Source: an uncultured Lachnobacterium sp. (GTDB lineage Bacteria > Bacillota > Clostridia > Lachnospirales > Lachnospiraceae). From it: a DNA stretch of 38,100 bases. This document shows positions 21,168-32,638 of the stretch, one piece after another; position 1 is the first letter of the stretch, and each line of letters opens with the position of its first letter. Where the stretch lies: assembly GCA_900549895.1 (NCBI GenBank), contig URQG01000002.1, positions 1 through 38,100 of the forward strand, in the 5' to 3' direction. The notes under the pieces are model-generated. The model was given only the letters and a program-made list of their open reading frames with translations, was not told where the DNA came from and ran no database searches. Both the position numbers and the translations under genes were made by a program.

Positions 21168-24162
21168 AACTTTCCGCAATATGATAGAGTCTGCTGGTCT
21201 GCACCTGATATCCGGCAGTTGAAGAGGTTTGTGTTTCTGTTGCTTCTTTGGAATCGCCCATTGCAGAATCATTCACCTTCGACCCGCTCGTCTGCTCATT
21301 CTGTGACGAAGCTCCGCTGACATTTGCCTTGCGAATATTTACCATCTCATAATGAGCCAATGATAAATCCTCTACATAAGCAACATTGATATCCACAGAT
21401 TCTTCTGCAGCATCCGGACCCTGTTTTACTGCCTCAGTGAATGCCTCCAGGTGCTCGCGGAGTGTCTGCGCCGTCTGCGGATCATCCACTGCGATCATTC
21501 CGCTGACACGATTGCTTTTTGCTTCAAACGAAGCTGCAACTTTTCCCATGGCAGAACTCCCAAACAAAATATCTACCGCTCCTTTTTTCTTCTCTCCACG
21601 CACAATTTTTAACGACACTCCGGTCACAGAATCACCGGTCTGTATCGGAATCATATAACTTTCCTCTTTGGCCTTCTCGGCACAAAGCTTAAACTGCGTC
21701 GTAGCAAGCTGCATCGCACGAATATCCAATGTGCCAATATCATGGTCCTCGATGATCATGTCATCCATCACATGTTCCGCAACTTCCGCCAGTGTCTCCT
21801 GCGCATCTGCAAGTTCTGCCGGATTTTTTAACGCCTCCCCAAACTCCTCCAATACCTGTTGCTTCAATCCCGCAACTTTGTCCACGGAATTTTTATTGCT
21901 CCAGTCCTTTTTCCACAATGTCTCCATCATTCGATTCGGATGTCGAAGCATCTCTCCCGCTGCCAGAATATTCGCGATCGTATTAGGCATATCAAAATGT
22001 TCCAGATAAGCATAGACATCCTGTGGCATCTCGCTGGCCTGTTCATAGAGTGCAAGCTGCTGCTGCACATAGGCTTCATTTGCCAGTTCTTCCTGCTCGG
22101 AAGTCTGCATGTTTGCAAGCTTCTCTGCAAACTGCTCGGGCGTCAGATCCAGCCATCCATCCTCTCCAAGTGTGGCAAGCTTATCCGGACTGATCTGATC
22201 TAAGACATCCTTTACACAGTTCTGCTGAAATCCGGCAGCAATCTGTTCATCGATCTTTGTTCCGGAAGTTTTTGCACTTACACCTTCCATATCATCGGAC
22301 ACGCTGTAATCCATGCTCCCTTTCTTTCCGGTTCGCACTGCAGACAAGAGATTTCGCATCGTAATCTCTGCCCCTTGATGATAAAGTGATCCAAGCGCAG
22401 CTCCATCTGTCTTCTCTACCTGCGCAATCAGTCGGTAGATTCCGATATAACTGCTGCGTTCTTCCTCGGAAATCGCATGATTTTGTTCCAGTTTCCATAA
22501 ATATTTGCTGAAGCGCTCCTGTTCCGGATCACCGGTCTCCTGCTGAATCTCCTCAGCCGCCTGATTGAGTTCCTGCATTGACATGTCCAAAGGATTTTCC
22601 CCTCTTCGGATCATCTCTAACGTTGTTGCCGGATTCAGGTTACGGAATGCACGCTGCATTTCCTCGTCCAACGCCTTCACTGAAGTAATATTTTCTTCCG
22701 TAATATCTAATCCATTGTATGCTAAAATCCGAACCGCACGCTGATTTGCTGCGCTCGTATCCAGTTTCATGCTTTCCAATATGTCATCCACATTTCGGAA
22801 CGCCTTCTGAATCGAGTCTCCCATGTCGCCCCGTGGAGCAGTCATCAATGTCTCGTAACTCTCGTTTGCCTTCTCAAATACCTGCTGCATCTGTGCTCCG
22901 GCATCGTGGATCTGTGTGATGGAACTCTCCTCGTCGATCTGCCCAAGCACATAAGCCGGCATACCCTTTAACTCATCAAAAGCAGCGAGCGTCTGTTCCA
23001 TTGTTTCAACGTTCTGTTCACTCGGTTCAATTCCCGCACTGTCCAAAAGATCTCTGTAATACTGCCGCTCCTGCGCCTTAAGGCCCTCCACGGTATCTTC
23101 CATGGACTGGTAATCCATTCTCACGCCAAGCCTGTCAATCGTCGCATCTGCTTCTTTTGTCATAGAAAGACGTGTCTCCTCGAGCTGACGACGCGCTGTA
23201 ATCATAGACGCTTCCGTCGGACGCTTTCCCATGCGAATCGTATCTGCAATAGAGTCAAGCACACCGTCCCAATCTACAGAATCATCTGCAATTTCTCCTG
23301 CTAATCCTTTCAACTCGGACAACTGCTGCAACTTTTCTGCAGTAAGAGGAATCTGCTCCTGCAGAAGCCACTTGGCATCCGCAAGCGTATCCTCATTGAC
23401 CTCAAGTCCTGCTGCCTCGATAATCTGTGAAATCTGCGGCTCAAGTTCGGAAAAGTCCATCCCACCCGGAGCCGGCTGCAGCTCTCTTGTACTGCTATAC
23501 TGCGCTTTATAGATGTTCTGAATCGTGGGATCCAGATTATTCTTGAGCAGATAACTCATCATATCATCCGTGATTCCGGATATGGAAGCTGCCTGAGCAA
23601 GCGCTTTAGAAGCATCCCCCACATTCGCCTCCGTTGCCGGAAGATCATTTGCGGTAAGAACCGTCTCAATCTGCGCTGCAACAGCCGCACTTCCGGTAAT
23701 GTCTTCCAACTGTTCTCTTGTCAGACTGTCCCCGTAAGCCGAAATATCCACTCCCGCCTTGGCAAGCTCCGCCTTAATCTTATCCGTCACGGTAATAATG
23801 GTATGACTATCCGTATGATTCACCGAAAATCCGTCTTTCTCCATCTCCTGCAGATCCTTACCGGAAACTGTATTGGACAATACTGCCATCTCATTCTTTC
23901 GGTCATCCGCAGTCAGCTCATCCTTTTTCTGAAGATCATCTACAACCGTATCCTCATCCTCTTTTATCGGATTGCCATAAGTTGCCATATCGATTGTTCC
24001 CGATGCGGACACGCCTGCCACACGCTCATAATGCTCCTGCTTCGTTCCAAAAACAGTCTGGTTTTCCGGAACTGCAGCCTGGTATGCCGCAATTCCTTTA
24101 TTTGTATCTTTTTGAAGATTCTTGGTTACATTATCCCAAAGATTTGTCTGTTCAACCTGCAT
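21136..24162 (-). CDS. Large helical protein with FliK-like C-terminal region
   Basis: The 1008-residue protein is strongly helical, acidic and Gln/Glu-rich, with no signal peptide or membrane helix. Repeated motifs such as GLDITEENITSVKALDEEMQ and AGLEVNEDTLADAKWLLQEQ suggest a series of similar helical repeats (N..PT..N/T..... pattern). The last 200 residues contain SLKIVRGEKKKGAVDILFGS, then MGKVAASFEAKSNRVSGMIA and LREHLEAFTEAV. This layout resembles the FliK hook-length C-terminal domain. Similar proteins in Lachnospiraceae are annotated DUF6240 (from memory, unsure). ATG 24162 follows GCAGGAGAACAT; an in-frame ATG at 24192 is less likely. Its -10 region reads CCGATATAAT. A flagellar role is inferred. 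Confidence 0.55.
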   Translation of the reverse strand: MQVEQTNLWDNVTKNLQKDTNKGIAAYQAAVPENQTVFGTKQEHYERVAGVSASGTIDMATYGNPIKEDEDTVVDDLQKKDELTADDRKNEMAVLSNTVSGKDLQEMEKDGFSVNHTDSHTIITVTDKIKAELAKAGVDISAYGDSLTREQLEDITGSAAVAAQIETVLTANDLPATEANVGDASKALAQAASISGITDDMMSYLLKNNLDPTIQNIYKAQYSSTRELQPAPGGMDFSELEPQISQIIEAAGLEVNEDTLADAKWLLQEQIPLTAEKLQQLSELKGLAGEIADDSVDWDGVLDSIADTIRMGKRPTEASMITARRQLEETRLSMTKEADATIDRLGVRMDYQSMEDTVEGLKAQERQYYRDLLDSAGIEPSEQNVETMEQTLAAFDELKGMPAYVLGQIDEESSITQIHDAGAQMQQVFEKANESYETLMTAPRGDMGDSIQKAFRNVDDILESMKLDTSAANQRAVRILAYNGLDITEENITSVKALDEEMQRAFRNLNPATTLEMIRRGENPLDMSMQELNQAAEEIQQETGDPEQERFSKYLWKLEQNHAISEEERSSYIGIYRLIAQVEKTDGAALGSLYHQGAEITMRNLLSAVRTGKKGSMDYSVSDDMEGVSAKTSGTKIDEQIAAGFQQNCVKDVLDQISPDKLATLGEDGWLDLTPEQFAEKLANMQTSEQEELANEAYVQQQLALYEQASEMPQDVYAYLEHFDMPNTIANILAAGEMLRHPNRMMETLWKKDWSNKNSVDKVAGLKQQVLEEFGEALKNPAELADAQETLAEVAEHVMDDMIIEDHDIGTLDIRAMQLATTQFKLCAEKAKEESYMIPIQTGDSVTGVSLKIVRGEKKKGAVDILFGSSAMGKVAASFEAKSNRVSGMIAVDDPQTAQTLREHLEAFTEAVKQGPDAAEESVDINVAYVEDLSLAHYEMVNIRKANVSGASSQNEQTSGSKVNDSAMGDSKEATETQTSSTAGYQVQTSRLYHIAESFIRSIQELTN

Positions 24163-24242
24163 ATGTTCTCCTGCATAATCCGGGGCCTCCATGCTCCATT
24201 CCCAATTATGCTTTTATTTTAGATCCTTCCATGACCTTATTT

Positions 24243-24252
24243 ATTATATCGG
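24243..24252 (-). promoter_or_regulatory. Candidate promoter of the FliK-like gene (SigA or SigD -10)
   Basis: The minus strand reads CCGATATAAT. It contains both a perfect SigD -10 (CCGATAT) and a perfect SigA -10 (TATAAT). No clear TAAA or TTGACA is found at the right distance, so the sigma class is undecided. It lies about 80 nt before ATG 24162. Confidence 0.4.
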
Positions 24253-24302
24253 ACAACCTGCAGTAAAAATAAAGTGACCCTATTGCAATCCCTCGCAGAA
24301 AC

Positions 24303-24345
24303 AAAGAAAAGAGCAGCACCAACACACTTACAAATGCATTGGTGC
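24303..24345 (-). terminator. Intrinsic terminator of the glgB operon
   Basis: On the minus strand GCACCAA (24339-24345) and TTGGTGC (24316-24322) pair around a 16-nt loop, then comes a GC/T-rich tail ending CTCTTTTCTTTG. The stem is short (7 bp plus outer GAG/CTC) but correctly placed after glgB. Confidence 0.6.
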
Positions 24346-24377
24346 CACTCTCTCCCTTTTCACTACTCTTTACTCAA

Positions 24378-26282
<1,905 letters not shown>

Positions 26283-26306
26283 ATACTCTCCTCCACATTC
26301 TATATA

Positions 26307-28721
26307 CTATTCAAAGTCCTTCTCTCTTAGTACAATTCGATCGTCATCCGTATAACGGCTCGCTGTCAGAATACTGATTGCTTTCTTCAATCCCCCGTGC
26401 GCTTCCCTGTCAATCGCCTCATCCACAATCTCCTTTACCTCGGTCAGCGTGGTTGCCTGATCAAGTCTCTGGATATTACTGATTCGATTATAGAGCGCCA
26501 ATACTGCCATATCATCGATCTTGTATCCAAGCTCCCTTGAGTAGGATCTTGCAAACGTCACAAGTTCATCATTTGTAAAGATCGGAACGGTAATCTGCTC
26601 CGTAAACTTCTTCGCAAAGCCTTCGTCGAGCGACAGTGCTTTCTTAATTCCCTTGGAAGTATCTTCGATAATGATATATACACCGCTTCGGTTCTGTTCC
26701 AACAGAAGCGACAATGTAATCGCCGACTGGCGCGTCAGTTCACCGACATTCTCGATGATCAGACAGCCTCCTGCTACTTTCTTAAGCATCTGTCCGATAT
26801 CCTTCTGGTTTAATGCCTCCGCCTGAATCTTACCGATCTTACCATCTAACTTTCCGGTCTCCTGCTGCAATACTTTGATCACACTTGTCGCAAGTGTTGT
26901 CTTACCGCAGCCATGTCCTCCAAGAATCATCAGGTTGCCTGTGGAAGCAGTTGCATCATGCTTCAGATGGTGTGTCGCTCCGGTCAATGCCTGACGAAGC
27001 TGGCGCTCCATGCCTTTGACCGGCATAAAGTAAGAAAAGATGGTCTTCTCCGCTTCGGTCAGCTCAACCATCGCTTCAGCCTCTGCATGTTCTTCTTTTA
27101 CTAAGTTTACCGGCTCGGAAATCTCCGGCATACGAACCGTTCGGTTCTTCCATGTATTGTGCTCCGCCTGTAGCTTCTCTTTTGCAACAGCTTTCGGTGC
27201 GATCGGTTTCTTTGGAATATCGATCATCGGAACATCTTTAAGAGCATCCGGCTCTTCTTCGATTATGTCCTGTACATCTTCTGCATCCGGCAATCCGGCC
27301 TCTTCTTCATCGGTCTCCGGAACATATTCATCCGAGAAGTCCTCCACATTCTCATCATATGGCTGCTCCTCAACCGGAATCTCTGTCTCAGGGACCTGCA
27401 TCTCGGAAGTTTGAGTCTCCGGACTCTCCATCACAGGTTCTTCCGCCGGTGTCGGAACTTCAACGCCTTCCGGCTTATCCTGCAAATATTCTTCCTCTAA
27501 TAATTCTCTCGGCGTTACGCCCGCATCCAGCTTCGGAATCACTCCGGTCAGACGGTCCATAATATTCCCTGCCTGCTGCAATGCACGCGCTTTGGCCGAT
27601 TCAAGTTTCCGCTGATTGGCCTCTTCCAATGCCGCTTCCGCAGCACGCTTTGTTTTCTCCCATTCCCCAAGGACTTCTTCGATTGTAATCTGTCCGGTAA
27701 TCTGACGCTCTACCTGTGCACGATCATCCGTCATCAGACTCATCTGTCCATCCGAATCCTCACCGAGCATTTCTTTAAAGTTATTTTTCAGAGAGCCATC
27801 AATCTCTTCGTCCGTCTCGATATGTGCATCCGCCTCTTTCGGCTGCTCCTCACCCTGCGGAAGCTTCAGATACGGAATCTCCTCAACCATCTTGTTGATG
27901 TTATCGAGCGTATCGGTAATGGTTTCCTTCTCTGTCGCATCAATAATCTGCTGCATGCCCTTGGCAATCTCTTCCTGCAGATTTACAGTATTAAATTTCT
28001 CCGGATTAATGCTCACCTGCGGAATGGCTACCGGCTCATGCGCATACTCTCCGGCACGCTGCATCTCCTCAACATTGATATGTGTCATTCCATCCTTTGA
28101 ATCTCTTGCCTGACGGAAAGAGCGGTACTTCTCTTCCTGCGTCTTGGTCAGTGGCTGATACAGCATCTTCAGCTCTAACGCGCGCTCCACATATGGCCCA
28201 TCACCAAACCAGAGTATGAGTTCATCACATGCATCGATACATTTGTCACTCATACCCGCCTTATGATATAAATAAGCAAGTTCATACGCCCACTCTTCTG
28301 TGTATTCCTGATCCTTAAGTTCCTCGAGGATCGGAATCAGATCCGTATACGGTGCTCCCTGTGCCTTCTTGATATCGTAGCGAAGCACATATTTCAAGCT
28401 GTCATGCGGCGCGATCTGCACAAATTCATCATAATAATCCTGTGCAGCGTCGAAATCCTGCATCTTAACCGCTACTTCGGCAAGGCGATAGATGATCATT
28501 CTTCCGATCGGAGAGCGGTCATACGCCATCAGCAATACATCACGGCTATCCTCATAACGCTCCGTCTTTTCGTAGATTTCTCCAGCTTTGACCAGCGCAT
28601 TCACATTCTTTATCTTGTTCCAGTTAATAGTATCTGCAATATCCGCTGCATCTTCGTATTTCTCTTCCGCATATAGCGACTTCATCTGATCCAGCTTCAA
28701 ATTATATTCATATTTATCCAA
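26307..28721 (-). CDS. TPR protein with C-terminal AAA-type ATPase
   Basis: This 804-residue soluble protein has TPR-like helical repeats over residues 1-205 (for example KYEDAADIADTINWNK and DFDAAQDYYDEFVQIAPHD). A charged middle (205-400) carries ITGQITIEEVLGEWEKTKRA. A long acidic, Pro/Glu-rich disordered stretch (410-500) follows. An ATPase domain starts near 560, with Walker A GGHGCGKTTL (601-610), Walker B-like GGCLIIENVG (651-660) and a sensor-like FAKKFTEQITVP. The layout recalls CbbX/SpoVK-type AAA proteins, but no exact family is claimed. TTG 28721 follows GAGGTGACAATCG. It leads the operon with glgB, so a role in glycogen metabolism or storage is possible (inference). Confidence 0.75.
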   Translation of the reverse strand: MDKYEYNLKLDQMKSLYAEEKYEDAADIADTINWNKIKNVNALVKAGEIYEKTERYEDSRDVLLMAYDRSPIGRMIIYRLAEVAVKMQDFDAAQDYYDEFVQIAPHDSLKYVLRYDIKKAQGAPYTDLIPILEELKDQEYTEEWAYELAYLYHKAGMSDKCIDACDELILWFGDGPYVERALELKMLYQPLTKTQEEKYRSFRQARDSKDGMTHINVEEMQRAGEYAHEPVAIPQVSINPEKFNTVNLQEEIAKGMQQIIDATEKETITDTLDNINKMVEEIPYLKLPQGEEQPKEADAHIETDEEIDGSLKNNFKEMLGEDSDGQMSLMTDDRAQVERQITGQITIEEVLGEWEKTKRAAEAALEEANQRKLESAKARALQQAGNIMDRLTGVIPKLDAGVTPRELLEEEYLQDKPEGVEVPTPAEEPVMESPETQTSEMQVPETEIPVEEQPYDENVEDFSDEYVPETDEEEAGLPDAEDVQDIIEEEPDALKDVPMIDIPKKPIAPKAVAKEKLQAEHNTWKNRTVRMPEISEPVNLVKEEHAEAEAMVELTEAEKTIFSYFMPVKGMERQLRQALTGATHHLKHDATASTGNLMILGGHGCGKTTLATSVIKVLQQETGKLDGKIGKIQAEALNQKDIGQMLKKVAGGCLIIENVGELTRQSAITLSLLLEQNRSGVYIIIEDTSKGIKKALSLDEGFAKKFTEQITVPIFTNDELVTFARSYSRELGYKIDDMAVLALYNRISNIQRLDQATTLTEVKEIVDEAIDREAHGGLKKAISILTASRYTDDDRIVLREKDFE

Positions 28722-28770
28722 CGATTGTCACCTCAGATTAGCTTCCAATAAGCCCAATTATTTAATTTTT

Positions 28771-28799
28771 AGTATACCATAGGCGACAATTAGTGTCAA
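28771..28799 (-). promoter_or_regulatory. SigA promoter of the TPR-ATPase/glgB operon
   Basis: On the minus strand TTGACA (28794-28799), a 17-bp spacer and TATACT (28771-28776) form a near-consensus promoter about 45 nt before the TTG start. Confidence 0.85.
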
Positions 28800-28821
28800 A
28801 AAATATAGCACAAAATCAGGC

Positions 28822-28865
28822 AAAAAAAGCCGGGAACGCACACCGTTTTGTGTAACGTTCCCGAC
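28822..28865 (-). terminator. Intrinsic terminator of the hydratase/AI-2E operon
   Basis: On the minus strand a long stem (GTCGGGAACG with CGTTCCCGGC, inner ACAC/GTGT pairing) is followed by TTTTTTTG. It directly precedes the promoter of the TPR-ATPase operon. Confidence 0.9.
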
Positions 28866-28877
28866 TTTATTTTTCAA

Positions 28878-30239
28878 TTATTTTTCTTCTGATTTCTGTT
28901 CAGGATCAACCCCTTGCAGATGCTTCTTTTTCTTTTGCTTATTGTGCTCATAGTGTACGAGTGTTCCATTGGCTAGATCCACACTCTTGACATCTACATA
29001 CGCGTCTGTAGCGATCGGAAGCTGACGGTTTCCAATGGAATGATTTACGAGCCTCTGAACAATATAATAGATCATCGCAAATACCGGAACTCCGAGAAGC
29101 ATTCCGAGGAATCCGAACAGTCCTCCACCGATCAGGATGGCAAACATAACCCAGAAGGATGATAATCCGGTTGAACTTCCAAGGATCTTCGGTCCGATGA
29201 TATTGCCGTCCACCTGTTGTAAAATAATAATAAAAATCAACAAATACAGTGCGTGCCACGGACTCTGGACAACAACCAAAAGCAACGATGGGACCGCTCC
29301 GATAAACGGACCGAATACCGGAATAATATTCGTCACTCCAACGATAACTGCAACAAGCATCGCATCCGGAATATGCAGAATCGAACATCCGACATAACAG
29401 ATGACACCAATGATGGCGGAATCGATAATCTTGCCGATGATGAATCCTCCGAAGATTTCATCTGCTTTGTGCATTGTCTCGATGATGATATTACCCTGAC
29501 GAGGCTTGAAGATCGCATAGATTGCTTTCTTGCTCTGTCCGATCAGGCTTTCTTTGATCATGAGAACATATGCAGCAACGATAATTCCCACGAGAAAATT
29601 GATCACTGCTTTCACCATATTGATCATACCCGAAGTGATCTGTAACAGATAGGTTTTCGCTTCGGGAAGAAGCGTCTTTGTAGCCCAGTTCTCTACATAA
29701 TCCACCAGTTTCGTGAGCATATCGCTGATCGTGCCGGTAACTTCATACTCGCCCAGTTTACCGCTTTGTACGACCTTGATAAAATTCTGTACATTGCCCG
29801 GCAAGGTGTCAATCACACCTACGATACACGAGATTACCGACGGAACGATCGCCGCAATCAAAAGTATGATAATGATAAGCAGGAAAAGGATTGCACCTGC
29901 AATACCCAAACCTCTAGAAAGTTTCTTCGCTTTCTGATCCGTCTTCATCTTGCCTTTTAGCCTTTTATACAGCTTTCGTTCCAGAAATTCCATGATCGGA
30001 TTGAGAAGATAGGCCAACACCAGTCCGATAATAATCGACTGTGCCGCTCCCACGATCTTATGCCATCCGTCTGCGAATCCTTGGTAACGGAGCAACATAA
30101 AGAAAAAGAGAATACAGCAGGCAAATGTGATAAAGATCATTAACCCGATCTTTGCCAGGTATACATTCTGCTCTTTGCCTTTTTGCTTGCGTTCGTTCAT
30201 CTCCTGTTGTGCAATCTTGTCCGTCTGTGTCTCTTGCAA
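28878..30239 (-). CDS. AI-2E family transporter
   Basis: The 453-residue protein has about eight hydrophobic segments in the AI-2E/PerM arrangement: two N-terminal helices (LMIFITFACCILFFFMLL), a soluble region, then a C-terminal block with GVTNIIPVFGPFIGAVPSL, the family signature, and FWVMFAILIGGGLFGFLGML. Family members export diverse small solutes or act as Na+/H+ antiporters; the substrate here is unknown. The start is TTG 30239, set by TAGGAGGACGTAGGA, which overlaps the hydratase stop codon (12 bp gap). It is the second gene of the operon. Its C-terminal tail is rich in Lys and Glu. Confidence 0.9.
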   Translation of the reverse strand: MQETQTDKIAQQEMNERKQKGKEQNVYLAKIGLMIFITFACCILFFFMLLRYQGFADGWHKIVGAAQSIIIGLVLAYLLNPIMEFLERKLYKRLKGKMKTDQKAKKLSRGLGIAGAILFLLIIIILLIAAIVPSVISCIVGVIDTLPGNVQNFIKVVQSGKLGEYEVTGTISDMLTKLVDYVENWATKTLLPEAKTYLLQITSGMINMVKAVINFLVGIIVAAYVLMIKESLIGQSKKAIYAIFKPRQGNIIIETMHKADEIFGGFIIGKIIDSAIIGVICYVGCSILHIPDAMLVAVIVGVTNIIPVFGPFIGAVPSLLLVVVQSPWHALYLLIFIIILQQVDGNIIGPKILGSSTGLSSFWVMFAILIGGGLFGFLGMLLGVPVFAMIYYIVQRLVNHSIGNRQLPIATDAYVDVKSVDLANGTLVHYEHNKQKKKKHLQGVDPEQKSEEK

Positions 30240-30251
30240 TCCTACGTCCTC

Positions 30252-32537
30252 CTAACCTCTGTAGTAGTTGATCAGACAGCCCTTGAGGATAATATCCTTC
30301 TCATCCGGAGTCAGTTCACCCATCTTAAGTGTGAATGGCTTCATCTGTCCGTCCTTAACAACATATGCCTCAAATTCGGTCTTGCCGGAAGCGATCGCCT
30401 CGCGGATTCCCGGAATAAATAAGTAATCCAGATTCTGGAATGGGAGTTCTCCTTCATCAATAATGAATGGAATCATTCCCCAGTTAATCAGGTTTGAACG
30501 ATAACGCTTCGTTGCATATTCATTTGCAATATTTGCCCAGCCGCCAAGTACCTTCTGGCAGGATGCAGCCTGTTCACGTGCAGATCCGTCACCCGGCTTT
30601 ACAGCAAAAATCGTGCTTCCGAATCCAAGATTTCCCTTGCCGACATTCTCAAATGCAGCTTCAATCGTTTCCATAACCGGCTTCAGTTCCTCTACAACCT
30701 CAAGCGGGCAAGTTCCGGCTTCTACCGCCTTCTGTGCCTTCTGGATTTCCTTTGCACGACCAACGTACTCCGGATCCTTTCTGGAGAGTGCAAACTCTGC
30801 CAGTCCAAGTGGATTGGAACGATAAGAAGATGTCTCACCGGATGGAATCAGCTCATCGGTTGTTGTTACAGGATCGTGGATCTCAGATACAACCTTCAGT
30901 ACAAGATTCTCAGGCAACGCACTCATTGCCGGCCAATCCTTGATATTTGGTCCAAACTGGATCTCAACGCTCGGATCTGCGACACCCTTGCTGTCAAATA
31001 CACGGTTCTCATAAATGGTCTTATCAAAGAAGTATTTTGGCTTGCTGAAATTCACATCAATGTCCGTTGCAGCTGTAAGGAATCCCTTATTTGCAGCTGT
31101 TGCGGCGATCGAACGCGCATCCATAAGTGCAACGGAAGCAATCTGTCCGTTCTGTACCTTCGATCCTTCACGGTTCGGGAAGTTACGTGTGGAATGACGG
31201 ATTGAAAATGCGTTATTCGCCGGAGTATCTCCTGCACCGAAGCAAGGTCCGCAGAATGCGGTCTTAACAATTGCACCGGTAGCAAGAAGATTTGCTACAG
31301 CGCCGTTCTTCACAAGTTCCATATAAATTGGTGTAGATGCCGGATATACACTTAAGGTGAACTCATCGGCTCCGATCGAAGTTCCCTTTAAGATATCCGC
31401 TGCATCACAGATATTCTCAAATCCGCCGCCGGCACAGCCTGCGATAATTCCCTGATCAACATAGAGACGGCCATTCTTTACCTTACTCTTCAGATCCAGT
31501 TTTACTTTACCGTCAAAGCTTACCTCTGCACGCTTCTCGCAGTCATCGAGAATGTCCATAAGATTTGCATTTAACTCATCGATCGTATACGTATTACTCG
31601 GGTGGAAAGGCATAGCGATCATTGGCTTGATCGTGCTTAAGTCAATCTCGATAAAGCTGTCGTAGTAAGCAACCTCACCCGGATTTAATTCCTTGTAATC
31701 TTCTTCTCTTCCGTGAATCTCGTAGAATTCCTTTACCTTGTCATCGGTTCTCCAGATCGATGACAGGCAGGTTGTCTCAGTTGTCATAACATCAACACCG
31801 ATACGATAATCAACGCTTAAGTTGGCAACACCAGGTCCTACGAACTCCATCACTTTATTCTTAACAAATCCGTTTGCGAATACTTCGCCGATGATCGCCA
31901 AAGCGATATCCTGCGAGCCAACGCCCTTCATTGGCTCACCTGTCAGATAGATTCCGACAACGCCCGGCATATCAATATCGTAAGTCTTGCTCAAAAGCTG
32001 CTTAACCAGCTCCGGTCCGCCTTCTCCGATTGCCATGGTTCCAAGCGCACCGTAACGGGTATGGGAATCCGATCCGAGAATCATCTTGCCGCCGCCTGCA
32101 AGCATCTCACGTGCAAACTGGTGAATAACCGCCTGATGAGGTGGAACATAGATTCCGCCGTATTTCTTGGCACAGGTCAGTCCAAACATATGGTCATCTT
32201 CATTAATGGTTCCGCCAACCGCACAAAGACTGTTATGACAGTTTGTGAGAACATATGGAATCGGGAACTTCTCAAGTCCTGACGCACGGGCAGTCTGGAT
32301 GATTCCAACGAATGTGATATCGTGTGAAGTCAGCTTATCAAATTTAATCTGCAGCTTATCCATATTGCCGGATGTGTTGTGATCCTGCAGAATTCCATAA
32401 GCGATCGTTTCTTTCTTAGCGTCCTGTGGTGTAACCTGCTTACCGGTCTTGCTTGCCACTTCCGCAACTGCTTCCGGTCCATTGATGACAACGTCCTTGC
32501 CATGGATCAGATAAGCACCGTTCTCATAAAGTTTCAT
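30252..32537 (-). CDS. Aconitase-superfamily hydratase (YbhJ-like)
   Basis: The 761-residue protein is aconitase-like. The swivel and core domains are present, with GSDSHTRYG (155-163). The three cysteine ligands of a 4Fe-4S cluster are plausible: C368 in IIAGCAGGGFEN and C429/C432 in FCGPCFG. However, the first ligand motif differs from the usual GSCTNSS of true aconitases, as in uncharacterised YbhJ-type hydratases. A citrate/isocitrate role is therefore not certain. A C-terminal IPM-isomerase-like swivel follows (ANEYATKRYRSNLINWGMIP). ATG 32537 follows CAAGGAGGAAAGAAA; the frame opens earlier at 32594. It has its own promoter and is followed by the AI-2E transporter. Confidence 0.85.
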   Translation of the reverse strand: MKLYENGAYLIHGKDVVINGPEAVAEVASKTGKQVTPQDAKKETIAYGILQDHNTSGNMDKLQIKFDKLTSHDITFVGIIQTARASGLEKFPIPYVLTNCHNSLCAVGGTINEDDHMFGLTCAKKYGGIYVPPHQAVIHQFAREMLAGGGKMILGSDSHTRYGALGTMAIGEGGPELVKQLLSKTYDIDMPGVVGIYLTGEPMKGVGSQDIALAIIGEVFANGFVKNKVMEFVGPGVANLSVDYRIGVDVMTTETTCLSSIWRTDDKVKEFYEIHGREEDYKELNPGEVAYYDSFIEIDLSTIKPMIAMPFHPSNTYTIDELNANLMDILDDCEKRAEVSFDGKVKLDLKSKVKNGRLYVDQGIIAGCAGGGFENICDAADILKGTSIGADEFTLSVYPASTPIYMELVKNGAVANLLATGAIVKTAFCGPCFGAGDTPANNAFSIRHSTRNFPNREGSKVQNGQIASVALMDARSIAATAANKGFLTAATDIDVNFSKPKYFFDKTIYENRVFDSKGVADPSVEIQFGPNIKDWPAMSALPENLVLKVVSEIHDPVTTTDELIPSGETSSYRSNPLGLAEFALSRKDPEYVGRAKEIQKAQKAVEAGTCPLEVVEELKPVMETIEAAFENVGKGNLGFGSTIFAVKPGDGSAREQAASCQKVLGGWANIANEYATKRYRSNLINWGMIPFIIDEGELPFQNLDYLFIPGIREAIASGKTEFEAYVVKDGQMKPFTLKMGELTPDEKDIILKGCLINYYRG

Positions 32538-32605
32538 TTTCTTTCCTCCTTGTGCGTGATTCCTCAGCCCTAATAATTTACTAAGCTGACGCATTACTAT
32601 CTCAA

Positions 32606-32634
32606 ATTATATCTGTTCGCATATCGTAAATCAA
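32606..32634 (-). promoter_or_regulatory. SigA-type promoter of the hydratase operon
   Basis: On the minus strand TTGATT (32629-32634), a 17-bp spacer and TATAAT (32606-32611) give a leader of about 60 nt. The -35 is 4 bp after the stop codon of the histidine kinase gene. Confidence 0.75.
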
Positions 32635-32638
32635 GCAT

